From Paraburkholderia heleia NBRC 101817 (GTDB lineage Bacteria > Pseudomonadota > Gammaproteobacteria > Burkholderiales > Burkholderiaceae), in the NCBI RefSeq assembly GCF_000739775.1, contig NZ_BBJH01000009.1, positions 185,233 through 249,232 of the forward strand: a stretch of DNA of 64,000 bases. Reading direction: 5' to 3'. Positions 6,648 through 14,777 of this stretch are shown here, one piece after another (position 1 is the stretch's first letter; each line of letters begins with the position of its first letter). Under the pieces are notes generated by a model. It was not told where the DNA came from and made no database searches. It saw only the letters and a program-made list of their open reading frames with translations. Both the position numbers and the translations under genes were made by a program.

Positions 6648-7811
6648 TCAGAAGCGGTGACGCAGACCGACTGTCGCAGCCACCTGGTTGTTCGTCGAAG
6701 AAGGCGAGAGCGTATTGATCGCAGCGGCGTTCGCGATGCCCGAGCCGTCGGCGTTATAGCCGAGCGAGCCCGACGCGTGCTGGTAGACGCCGGCGAGATA
6801 GACGTCCGTGCGCTTGCTCAACGAGTAGTCGGTGCCAAGCAACACGGTGTGCCACTTCGGGCTGTTGTTGCTGCCATTGCCCGTGACTGTGCCGTCAGTG
6901 AACGTGTAGGAGCCGATGAACGCGAGGGCTGGCGTCAGATGGTAAGCGCCGTTGAGCTCATAGTTGTCGACGTGCAGGTTCAGGCCCGAGAGGCCCGGCA
7001 GCGGCGCGCTGCCGCCACTCGAGAGACTCTGCATGCCGTCGATCTGCGAGTGCGTCCATACGAAGCCAACCTGTGCCGGGCCGTAGGTGTAGTTCACGCC
7101 TGCGCCGAACGAGCGCTGCAGCCGCGCCGAGATGTTCTGGTCGGCCGAAGCTGCGCTGTTCGCGGCGCCGAGGCCGCCGGAGTTGTTCTGTTGCGAGTAG
7201 GCGGCTGCGAAGTTCAGCGGGCCGTTGCCGTACGATGCGCCCACGCTCCACGCGCGGCCATTCGCGAAGCCGTTCACGTCGTTGCTGAAGCCGTACAGAC
7301 CGCCGAACTGGAAGCCCTCGTAGTTCGCGCTGGCGTACTTGACCGAGTTCTTGATCGAATAGCTTTGCGCGAGATTGTCGTTGTCGAACGGGTGGCCCGC
7401 GAGATTGTTGCCGAAGCCCGCGCCGGCTTCCGAGAGCGGCGAGAGGTAATCGACCATCGAGTCATACTGCCGGCCGAGCGTGAGCGTGCCGAACTGATCG
7501 CTCTTCAGGCCGACCCAGGCCTGGCGGTTGAAGCCGTTATCGCCGTTCTTGTAGCCGCCGTTGTTGAGATTGAAGCCGCTCTCGAGGGTGAAGATCGCCT
7601 TCAGGCCGCCGCCCAGGTCTTCGGCGCCGCGAAAGCCGAAGTAGTTGTTCGAGAGCGCGCCGCTGCCCTGAGCCCACAGGCTGTGGCCGTTGACGTTGTT
7701 CGCGTAGACGATGCCGGCGTCGAGCGAGCCGTAAAGCGTGACGCTGCTTTGCGCATGGGCGCTTATCGCAAATGCACTGAGGACGCCTGCAGCAATGAGT
7801 GCTTTTTTCAT
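6648..7811 (-). CDS. general Gram-negative porin
   Basis: This 387-residue protein is an outer-membrane trimeric beta-barrel porin of the OmpC/Burkholderia Gram_neg_porin family. It has a signal peptide (MKKALIAAGVLSAFAISAHA, cut after residue 20), the typical mature start QSSVTLYGSLDAGI, and the C-terminal aromatic signature ending GLRHRF needed for BAM recognition. A GGAG ribosome binding site precedes the ATG. It is monocistronic, with a strong terminator. Many paralogs exist in Burkholderiaceae, and substrate preference cannot be read from the sequence. Confidence 0.95.
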   Translation of the reverse strand: MKKALIAAGVLSAFAISAHAQSSVTLYGSLDAGIVYANNVNGHSLWAQGSGALSNNYFGFRGAEDLGGGLKAIFTLESGFNLNNGGYKNGDNGFNRQAWVGLKSDQFGTLTLGRQYDSMVDYLSPLSEAGAGFGNNLAGHPFDNDNLAQSYSIKNSVKYASANYEGFQFGGLYGFSNDVNGFANGRAWSVGASYGNGPLNFAAAYSQQNNSGGLGAANSAASADQNISARLQRSFGAGVNYTYGPAQVGFVWTHSQIDGMQSLSSGGSAPLPGLSGLNLHVDNYELNGAYHLTPALAFIGSYTFTDGTVTGNGSNNSPKWHTVLLGTDYSLSKRTDVYLAGVYQHASGSLGYNADGSGIANAAAINTLSPSSTNNQVAATVGLRHRF

Positions 7812-8483
7812 GTTTTTCTCCGGTCAGAACTTGGGGAATTTCAGGCCGAATATTCTGGAAATCGATATCGTGCCCGGATGATTCGCCACGAAGTGTAGTC
7901 CGAGATTCGGCGTATTTACGCAAATCGAAGCAACAATGCGCCCACTTCATTTCGAGATTGGCATTAGTCGCCGTAAGTGATTGCATATAAAGAGATTTTC
8001 TGTTTGATTATTGGGTGCGACAAAATGGTCAGTATGGATAATCCGTTGTGCGCCCGCGACGGTGCGGCAAACCCGCGCAGGGTCTGGCCTAGCGCGAATG
8101 CGACGCTTTTTCAAGCATGATTCTTGTCGTTTGGTGAAAGGTACTGTTCCAGATCATGGACTGAACACATGCAAGGCGCGGCGGTACAATTTCTTCAGCC
8201 CTCGACCAAGGGTGGTCTTTTTTCATCTGTTTTTACGCGGCTCTCGGGCCGCGTTTTTTTTTGCCCGCGAAAAATCATTTTAAATTGATGCATGCGATGG
8301 AGTGGTGCGTTGCGGAAAATGCAATGATTGAAGTTGCCGGCCGATATTCCGCTTCGATGACGGGGTAATCCGAACCGGCTGGATGGAAAGACATGGCGCC
8401 CGGCGCGCGCCGCGATCCGGGTAGAATCCTGCCCTTGCCCCGCGACGGGCAAGTCCCGCGCAGAACCCGATGAAAACCCCGCC
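7812..8483. other. long intergenic region
   Basis: Apart from the porin promoter (not pinpointed), this region holds a predicted + strand promoter at 8162-8190 followed by two hairpin/T-run structures at 8204-8223 and 8236-8262. No convincing protein-coding frame was found; the frames that span it lack ribosome binding sites. Confidence 0.5.
8162..8262 (+). ncRNA. candidate small RNA with tandem terminators
   Basis: A promoter-like pair TGAACA (8162-8167) -17 bp- TACAAT (8185-8190) predicts a start near 8197. Downstream is stem GACCA/TGGTC (8204-8217) with six T, then stem CGCGGC/GCCGCG (8236-8253) with nine T. The product would be about 25-65 nt and no gene follows it on this strand within 200 bases. 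It could instead be an isolated double terminator. Confidence 0.4.
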
Positions 8484-9005
8484 ATGACCGATTCCTCGCT
8501 CGCAACCCCTCCCGATTTCCCCGCCGACGACCTCGCAGCCGAAGCCGAGGTGATCCAGGAGGCGCGCCTGTGGCGCAAGGACGGCTGGACCGCGCGCGTG
8601 ATCAAGAACGAGGACGACGACGGCTGGGCTGTCGAAATGATCAAGGACGGCGAGCCGGAACCTGCACTCGTCGGCCCGTGGACCATGGGCCGCGACAAGA
8701 AGAATCCCAAGCCGCTCGATACGTCGGCGTTCAACACGCTCGTGAAGACTGCCTCGGAGGTGCTGCGCCGGCACGAGCAGCAATTGCGCGCGCTGCTGCA
8801 CAAGCGCGTGAGCGTGCAGACCGCCGAAGGCGATGTGGACGTGACACTCGACATCGTTCCCGACGAGTACGAGCCCTACGCGCTCATCAGCGCGATCGAC
8901 GCGTTTGGCGAGCCGCTCGCTCAGGCGCGTGTCGCGCCGAACTTCAAGCTTACGAAAGCGCGCGCCGAGGCCTGGGCCGAAGGCGGTTTCGGGCGCATCG
9001 AGTAG
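8484..9005 (+). CDS. conserved hypothetical protein
   Basis: This 173-residue acidic soluble protein has no signal peptide or membrane segment. Its middle part (WRKDGWTARVIKNEDDDGWAVEMIKDGEPEPALVGPW) repeats short beta-strand-like stretches around Trp, and the second half (residues 95-173) contains a helix then DVDVTLDIVPDEYEPYALISAIDAFGE. The family is not recognised. It starts after a GC-rich leader with a poor ribosome binding site, ends convergent with the secreted protein gene at 9024, and shows normal codon use. Confidence 0.7.
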   Translation: MTDSSLATPPDFPADDLAAEAEVIQEARLWRKDGWTARVIKNEDDDGWAVEMIKDGEPEPALVGPWTMGRDKKNPKPLDTSAFNTLVKTASEVLRRHEQQLRALLHKRVSVQTAEGDVDVTLDIVPDEYEPYALISAIDAFGEPLAQARVAPNFKLTKARAEAWAEGGFGRIE

Positions 9006-9023
9006 CGCTCAAAGCCTGCCCGC

Positions 9024-9458
9024 TTACTCCTGCTTGCAGAAGATCGCAGTCAATAGCGGCCCCGCATGGTGGACGATGGCGTTATTGCCTGCCGCCGTGA
9101 GAGCCGCCTGCACCCTGGCCTGGGTGCCGACCACGACAGCCCCGTAGGCGGAAGGGGCGATGGGCGCGCCGTCGCCGGTTTTGAAGAGCGGGTCGTCCTT
9201 TTGGAAACCCACGATGGCGAACACGCTGAAGCCATATGCGGTCATGTGCCGGTCGTGCGCGGGCCAGAACGCGTTGATCGAATTGCTTTCGACCTTCATG
9301 GGCTTCGGTTCGATCAGGTTTTGCGTGACGAGCCCCGAGATGAAGTCGTGCGCGGACTCGCTGCAGGTCAGCGAGTCGTCGATGGCGGCGGCGCGGGCGT
9401 TGCCCGCGAGAAGCATCAGGAAAGCGAGAAAAAGGGCGGCAGAGGTAAAACGTTTCAT
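9024..9458 (-). CDS. small secreted protein with two cysteines
   Basis: This 144-residue protein has a clear Sec signal peptide (hydrophobic core FLAFLMLLAG, likely cut after NARA at residue 23). The mature part has one Cys near each end (LTCSES and AIFCKQE), which suggests a disulfide joining the termini of a compact periplasmic domain. The small size and layout recall Rap1a/Tai-type periplasmic immunity folds, but this is only a resemblance in architecture. It is a single gene that converges on the gene at 8484. Confidence 0.65.
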   Translation of the reverse strand: MKRFTSAALFLAFLMLLAGNARAAAIDDSLTCSESAHDFISGLVTQNLIEPKPMKVESNSINAFWPAHDRHMTAYGFSVFAIVGFQKDDPLFKTGDGAPIAPSAYGAVVVGTQARVQAALTAAGNNAIVHHAGPLLTAIFCKQE

Positions 9459-9676
9459 TACATGAATGGCGAAAGTGCGTGCGCCGGGGCCGGATGGCGA
9501 TGGGGCTCACAAGCCCGGGCTGGCGCGAAGGGTTGCACTCTACGCGTGTTCGGACAACTTCGCTTGCGGCGCTGCGGGAGCCGACCGGGCGCTCTTGCTT
9601 ACAAACCACAAGTGAAAAGTGGGGCGAACGTTGGAAGATCTGCAAGTTTTCTGGAAGGCGTATATATTGCGCGGTT

Positions 9677-10378
9677 ATGACAGAAAAAGACAAATCTGGA
9701 AAAACGGCCCCGCGAGCGGTGCCGCTACCGCGCACCTGGGACGCTCGCGCGGCGCGCTGGCTCGTCACTCCGCTTGTGTCTACGCGCGTCACCCCGAATC
9801 ATCTGACCACGCTGCGGCTTCTGATCGGTCTTGCCGGCGGCCTTTATCTGGCGTACGGCGACTTTCTGCACGTCAATATTGGCGCGTTTCTGATCGTACT
9901 GTCGAATTTTGTTGATCATACCGACGGCGAACTGGCGCGTATCAGCGGCAAAACCAGCCGGATCGGGCATTTCTACGATCTCGCGGCGGACGCGCTCGTC
10001 ACTGTTTTGCTGTTCCTCGGCATGGGCTATGGCCTCGGCGTCGTGGCGGCCCACTCCGGCGCCGAATGGCGTGTCCCGCCGGCGGTGCTCGGCGGCATCG
10101 CGGGCGTCGCGGTCGCCGTGATTTTTTTCCTGCGCATGCGCATCGAGGAAATGGCCGGCAAGGCGGGTACCCAGCAGGCGTTCGCCGGCGGGTTCGAGAC
10201 GGAGGACGTGCTGTATCTGCTACCCCTTGTCACGCTGACGGGCATCGTGTCGCCATTCATTATCGCGGCTTCGATCGGGGCGCCGTTGTTCGCCGTCTGG
10301 GTGGTGCTCGACTATGTGCGCGCGACGCGCCGCCTGCGCCCCGCCAAGGAAACCCGTCAGGTGTGGAGCAGCAGATGA
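9677..10378 (+). CDS. CDP-alcohol phosphatidyltransferase family enzyme
   Basis: This 233-residue inner-membrane enzyme carries the complete family signature D-x2-DG-x2-AR-x8-G-x3-D-x3-D: Asp80, Asp83-Gly84, Ala87-Arg88, Gly97, Asp101 and Asp105 (DHTDGELARIS...). Such enzymes move a phospho-alcohol between a CDP-linked donor and an alcohol acceptor with a bound Mg pair. The ATG at 9677 follows a TATATT (9663-9668) by only 8 bases and has no ribosome binding site, so the mRNA may be leaderless. It opens a four-gene operon with ATGA and GTGA overlaps. With a cytidylyltransferase-like gene at the end, a CDP-alcohol substrate made by that gene is the best guess. Confidence 0.85.
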   Translation: MTEKDKSGKTAPRAVPLPRTWDARAARWLVTPLVSTRVTPNHLTTLRLLIGLAGGLYLAYGDFLHVNIGAFLIVLSNFVDHTDGELARISGKTSRIGHFYDLAADALVTVLLFLGMGYGLGVVAAHSGAEWRVPPAVLGGIAGVAVAVIFFLRMRIEEMAGKAGTQQAFAGGFETEDVLYLLPLVTLTGIVSPFIIAASIGAPLFAVWVVLDYVRATRRLRPAKETRQVWSSR

Positions 10379-11184
10379 GCTTGCAAGCAGAACAAGAACA
10401 AGTCGTAGTGCCTCACGTTCCCGCGCCAGATCGCGCCGCCCGCGCGACGGCCGGCGAGCCGGACGGCGCGATCGGCCGCGCGCTGCAACCGCTGAATCCC
10501 GCACGCCTGCGCGACGACTATCAGCGCCAGGGCTCGTTCCTGTATCTCGCCGATTTTCTGCCTGCCGACGCCACGCAGCAGTTGATCGACGCGGCCAACG
10601 CGCTGCTTCCCGAAGTCAACCGCAACTATCTGCCTGGCCACAAGGCGGGCGGCAGCGTGAGCCGTCACACCATCGACCGCCTCGCGCCGTACATCGCCGG
10701 GCTCTACCGCTCGCCGCAACTCATTGCGTGGCTCGAAAAGATCACGGGCGACAGCCTGCAGCTATCGCCCGAAGACGACCCGCACGCTTACGCCCTCTAT
10801 TACTACACACGCGCCGGCGATCATATCGGCTGGCATTACGACACGTCGTATTACGACGGCCGCCGCTACACCGTGTTGCTCGGCGTGATCGACGAGTCGT
10901 CCTGCAAGCTCGACTACGAGCTGCACACGAAAGACCCGAACAAGACGGACGAACCGGGCTCGGTGCAGTACCCGCCGGGCGCGCTCATCGTGTTCGACGG
11001 CGACAAGCTTCGCCATCGCGTCACGCCGAGCCTCGAAGGCGAAGTGCGCGTGTCGCTCACGCTCGAATACGTGACGGACCCGAACATGCGCCCGTGGCGC
11101 CGTTTCATCTCGAACATGAAGGACGCGATTGCGTACTTCGGTTTCCGCCAGGTGTTCCGCAAGGCGTTGGGAGGCAAGGCGTGA
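10375..11184 (+). CDS. 2OG-Fe(II) oxygenase superfamily protein
   Basis: This 269-residue cytoplasmic protein has the iron- and 2-oxoglutarate-binding set of the prolyl hydroxylase-like fold: His154-x-Asp156 (GWHYDTSYYD), distal His214 (KLRHRVTPS) and Arg225 (EVRVSLTL). It should hydroxylate a substrate using 2-oxoglutarate and O2. Its ATG overlaps the previous stop (ATGA) and its stop overlaps the next GTG, so it is tightly coupled to lipid-type enzymes on both sides. A lipid head group, acyl chain or precursor is therefore a plausible substrate; this is inferred from context only. Confidence 0.85.
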   Translation: MSLQAEQEQVVVPHVPAPDRAARATAGEPDGAIGRALQPLNPARLRDDYQRQGSFLYLADFLPADATQQLIDAANALLPEVNRNYLPGHKAGGSVSRHTIDRLAPYIAGLYRSPQLIAWLEKITGDSLQLSPEDDPHAYALYYYTRAGDHIGWHYDTSYYDGRRYTVLLGVIDESSCKLDYELHTKDPNKTDEPGSVQYPPGALIVFDGDKLRHRVTPSLEGEVRVSLTLEYVTDPNMRPWRRFISNMKDAIAYFGFRQVFRKALGGKA

Positions 11185-12191
11185 GCCGTGCTGCCATCCT
11201 GCTGCTGTCGGTCGGCACGGCGCTCTTTATTGCGCTGCTCGCCTGGCAGGGGCTCGGGTCGGTCACGGGCGCGCTCGCGGCCGCCGGCTGGGGGCTTGTC
11301 CTCGTCGCGGCGTTCCACGCCGTGCCGCTCGCGCTCGACGCGGGTGCGATCGCCGTGCTCTTCGGCAACGACGCGCGCTTCGGCCAGCGTGATGCACTGC
11401 TCGCGCGGTGGAGCGGCGAATCGGTCAACAGCCTGTTGCCCGCGGGCCAGATCGGCGGCCCCGTGGCGATGGTGCGCCAGCTCGGGCAGCGCGGCATGCC
11501 GATGCGCGACGCGGCTGCGGCCATCACCGTGAGCACGACGCTGCAAGCCGTCGCGCAGATCGTCTTCGCCGTATTCGGCATCGCGCTTTTTTCGGCGTAC
11601 GCGGCGAATGGCGCGCCGCGCGATCTCGGCGTCGCCGCGGTGGTCGCGACCGCCGTGCTCGGCGGCCTGATCGCGCTGTTCTACGTCGCGCAGCGCCGCG
11701 GTCTGTTCGGCCGCCTGCTGCGTCTCGCATCGCGAGTGTTCGGCAAGCGCGACTGGTCGGCGCTTGCCACGCGTGCCGACGCCATCGACGAAGCCGTGAA
11801 GTCGCTTTATGCCCGGCGTGGGCGCGTGGCGGCCAGCTTCGCGCTGAGCCTCGCGGGCTGGCTCGTGGGCACGGTGGAAGTGTGGCTCGCGCTGCGCTTT
11901 CTCGGCCATCCCGCAGGCTGGATCGATGCGCTGCTGCTCGAGAGCATCGGCCAGGCGATTCGCGGTGCGGCCTTCGCCATTCCCGGCTCGCTGGGCGTGC
12001 AAGAGGGCGGATATCTGCTGCTTGCGCCACTCGTCGGCCTGCCGCCCGAGACGGCGCTCGCGCTCTCGCTTGCCAAGCGCGCGAGAGAAGTCCTGCTCGG
12101 CTTGCCGGGCCTTCTGTATCTGCATTTCAGCGAACGTAGCTGGCAACGCCGGCGCGCCTTGCGCGTGCCCGCTGTCGAAGTCGCGGATTGA
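11181..12191 (+). CDS. HpnL/LPG-synthase-TM-like membrane protein (flippase-like)
   Basis: This 336-residue polytopic protein has about eight membrane segments and the hallmark of the lysylphosphatidylglycerol-synthase TM/HpnL family near its end (ESIGQAIRGAAFAIPGSLGVQEGGYLLL). Relatives include MprF flippase domains and hopanoid-associated HpnL, thought to move lipids between leaflets or to the outer membrane. The GTG start at 11181 overlaps the previous stop by 4 bases (GTGA). No hopanoid cyclase gene is adjacent, so its cargo is more likely the product of this operon. Confidence 0.8.
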   Translation: MSRAAILLLSVGTALFIALLAWQGLGSVTGALAAAGWGLVLVAAFHAVPLALDAGAIAVLFGNDARFGQRDALLARWSGESVNSLLPAGQIGGPVAMVRQLGQRGMPMRDAAAAITVSTTLQAVAQIVFAVFGIALFSAYAANGAPRDLGVAAVVATAVLGGLIALFYVAQRRGLFGRLLRLASRVFGKRDWSALATRADAIDEAVKSLYARRGRVAASFALSLAGWLVGTVEVWLALRFLGHPAGWIDALLLESIGQAIRGAAFAIPGSLGVQEGGYLLLAPLVGLPPETALALSLAKRAREVLLGLPGLLYLHFSERSWQRRRALRVPAVEVAD

Positions 12192-12219
12192 CCTTTTTTC
12201 TTCCAAGGAACGTTTGCGC

Positions 12220-12999
12220 ATGCGCGCCATCATTCTCGCGGCAGGCCTTGGCCTGCGCCTTCAGCAACCCGCTGGAGAACAGTTTCCGAAATGTCTGCTG
12301 CAGTTCGAGGGCGTGACGCTGCTCGAACGCCATTTGCAATTGCTGGACGAGGCGGGCGTCACGGAAGTCGTGCTCGCGCTCGGTTTCCAGCCTGAGCTGG
12401 TCGAGGCCGAACTCAAGCGCATCGGCTGGCCGCACAAGGTCGAGGTCGTGATGAATCCGCGCTTCGACCTGGGCAGCGTGCTCACCGTGCATCGCACGGC
12501 CGAGGCGCTCACGCGCGGCGACGACGTGCTGCTCATGGACGCCGACGTGCTCTACGACGAGCGCGTGTTCGCGCCGCTCGTGGCGGGCGAGGCGCCGGCC
12601 AACCGCCTGCTGATCGACCGCGACTTCGAAGCCGGCGACGAGCCCGTGAAGCTGTGCCTGCGCAACGGCGTGCCCGTCGAACTGCGCAAGCAGCTGGCGG
12701 TCGGTCTGCAATACGACACGATCGGCGAGTCGGTGGGCTTCTTCCGCCTGAACGAAGCGACGGCGCGCCGCTTTGCGCAGATCGTCGAAGGCTACGTCGA
12801 TACGGGCCGCGCGAACCTGCCGCACGAAGAGGCGCTGCGCGACCTGCTGCTCGAACGCGGCAGCGAGTTCGAGATCGCGGACGTGACCGGCGCGCCGTGG
12901 ATCGAAATCGACTTCCCCAATGACGTGACGCGTGCCGCGCAGCAGGTGCTGCCGCAACTGCGTCCCGTGGTGAGCCGCGTGAAGCAGACGGCTCTCTGA
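12220..12999 (+). CDS. LicC-like nucleotidyltransferase
   Basis: This 259-residue enzyme has the nucleotidyltransferase signature at its start (MRAIILAAGLGLRL...FPKCLLQF, Lys24) and the metal-binding pair Asp107/Asp109 (LLMDADVLYD). The later part (VGFFRL, then PWIEIDFPNDVTRA) fits phosphocholine cytidylyltransferase-like (LicC) enzymes rather than hexose-1-phosphate types. It would activate a phospho-alcohol to its CDP form. AAGGA lies 11 bases before the ATG. As the last gene of the operon it would supply the donor for the CDP-alcohol phosphatidyltransferase at 9677. Confidence 0.8.
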   Translation: MRAIILAAGLGLRLQQPAGEQFPKCLLQFEGVTLLERHLQLLDEAGVTEVVLALGFQPELVEAELKRIGWPHKVEVVMNPRFDLGSVLTVHRTAEALTRGDDVLLMDADVLYDERVFAPLVAGEAPANRLLIDRDFEAGDEPVKLCLRNGVPVELRKQLAVGLQYDTIGESVGFFRLNEATARRFAQIVEGYVDTGRANLPHEEALRDLLLERGSEFEIADVTGAPWIEIDFPNDVTRAAQQVLPQLRPVVSRVKQTAL

Positions 13000-13042
13000 A
13001 GCGCATCCGCGCGGATTGCTCGACGCTGATCGCTTGAATCAG

Positions 13043-13092
13043 GCCGCGAGGCCTGTCGCCGCTCGAACGTGGCGGCGGGCTTCGCGGCTTTT
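13043..13092 (+). terminator. probable terminator of the lipid operon
   Basis: An imperfect long stem (13043-13061 with about 13071-13088, GCCGCG.../...CGCGGC) is followed by TTTT. It lies 44 bases after the nucleotidyltransferase stop. Confidence 0.55.
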
Positions 13093-13239
13093 GCCTGTGC
13101 GCGCGCTTTCCGCATGCTTTCGCCTCGTGCCGCACACCCAAGGCGCACCGCTTCATCTGTTGCCGGGTTCCCGTTTTCCGCAACAAGGGCCATAATGGCA
13201 GCTTTACGCCATCAGCCGCGCTGATCGTCGTTCCCGCCC

Positions 13240-14643
13240 ATGCCATTAGCCCTCGGCACCTTCATCGTTCCGCTCATTGTCGCGTGCTCGATGTTCATGG
13301 AGAACGTGGACGGGACGGTCATCGTCACCTCGCTTCCCGCACTGGCCCGCGATCTCGGCCAGGACCCCATCACACTCAAGCTGGCCGTCACGAGCTACGT
13401 GATCGGCCTCGGCGTGTTCATCCCGATCTGCGGCTGGGTGGCCGATCGCTTCGGCTCGCGCAATGTGTTTCGCACGGCGATCGGCGTCTTCATGACGGGG
13501 TCGCTGTTGTGCGCGGCTTCGCGCTCGCTCGAGATGTTCGTGGCCGCCCGCTTCGTGCAGGGCATCGGCGGCGCGATGATGGTGCCGGTGGGCCGCATCA
13601 TCATCTTCCGCTCGCTGCCCAAATCGGAATTCATTCGCGCGGTCAACTATCTCACGGTGCCTGCGCTGCTCGGGCCGGTCGTGGGGCCGCCGCTCGGCGG
13701 CTTCATCACCACCTATCTGCACTGGCGGCTGATTTTCTTCATCAACATTCCGATCGGCGTGCTCGGCATCTGGCTCGCGAACCGGCATATCGCGAACATG
13801 CACGAGGAGCATCCCGGGCGGCTCGACTGGGTCGGCTTCGTGCTTTCCGCGGGTGGGGCGTCGCTGTTCATGCTCGGCCTGTCGCTCGTGGGCGGCGAGC
13901 TCGTCGCCACCGGCACAGCAGTGACGATGTGCGTGATCGGCGCATTGTTGCTGGGCGCCTACTGGTTGTATGCGCAACGTGTCGAGCGGCCCGTGCTCGA
14001 TCTGAAATTCCTGCGCATCCCCACGTTCAATGCGAGTGTGGCGGGTGGGTCGCTGTTTCGCATCGGGCTTGGCGCCGTGCCATTTTTGTTACCGCTCACG
14101 CTGCAGGAAGGGCTCGGCATGACGGCGTTCGCTTCAGGCGCCATCACCTGCGCTTCGGCGTTCGGCTCGATCTTCATGAAGGCGATCGTCTCGCGCGTGC
14201 TCGGGCGCTTTGGCTTTCGCCGCACGCTGATGGTCAACGCGGTGCTCGCGGGCACGGCCATCGCGATATGCGGCTCGTTTTCGCCCGGCACGCCGGTGTG
14301 GCTTATCTGGGTCATCGTGCTTGCGGGCGGCATCTTTCCTTCGCTGCAATTCACCGGGCTCAATTCGCTCGCGTATGCCGATATTCCGACACGCGACATC
14401 GGCCGCGCCACCAGCGTGGCAAGCGTGATCCAGCAGGTGTCGCTCGGCCTCGGCGTGACGATCGCGGGCCTCGTGCTGCAGGTTTCGCATCGGCTGCAAG
14501 GACATTCGGCCATCGTCTGGTCCGATTTCTGGCCCGCGTTTCTCGTAGTCGGGCTCTTTTCGGTGGCCTCCATTCCGGTGACGATGCGTTTGCCGGCGAA
14601 TGCGGGGGAGGAAATTGCGCGCGGCCGGCGCGGCAAGGCCTGA
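13240..14643 (+). CDS. MFS transporter, DHA2 (EmrB/QacA) type
   Basis: This 467-residue inner-membrane protein has about 14 hydrophobic segments, the early D-x-T motif (ENVDGTVIVTSLPA) typical of drug:H+ antiporters with 14 helices, and the motif A loop (GWVADRFGSRNVF). It probably exports toxic or aromatic compounds. No membrane-fusion partner or regulator is adjacent; it follows the lipid operon terminator by about 150 bases and is read as a single gene. Substrate cannot be told. Confidence 0.85.
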   Translation: MPLALGTFIVPLIVACSMFMENVDGTVIVTSLPALARDLGQDPITLKLAVTSYVIGLGVFIPICGWVADRFGSRNVFRTAIGVFMTGSLLCAASRSLEMFVAARFVQGIGGAMMVPVGRIIIFRSLPKSEFIRAVNYLTVPALLGPVVGPPLGGFITTYLHWRLIFFINIPIGVLGIWLANRHIANMHEEHPGRLDWVGFVLSAGGASLFMLGLSLVGGELVATGTAVTMCVIGALLLGAYWLYAQRVERPVLDLKFLRIPTFNASVAGGSLFRIGLGAVPFLLPLTLQEGLGMTAFASGAITCASAFGSIFMKAIVSRVLGRFGFRRTLMVNAVLAGTAIAICGSFSPGTPVWLIWVIVLAGGIFPSLQFTGLNSLAYADIPTRDIGRATSVASVIQQVSLGLGVTIAGLVLQVSHRLQGHSAIVWSDFWPAFLVVGLFSVASIPVTMRLPANAGEEIARGRRGKA

Positions 14644-14777
14644 TCCAGTCGATGAGGGCGCCCCCTTGCACGGCAGCGGAATCAGCGGATCGCCGGATCG
14701 CAATCGTTTTCCTGGCGTGCTATAAGGCCAAGGCAGGTTTCCGGTAGGCCAACGAACCGAATCATGGGGTGAACTCA

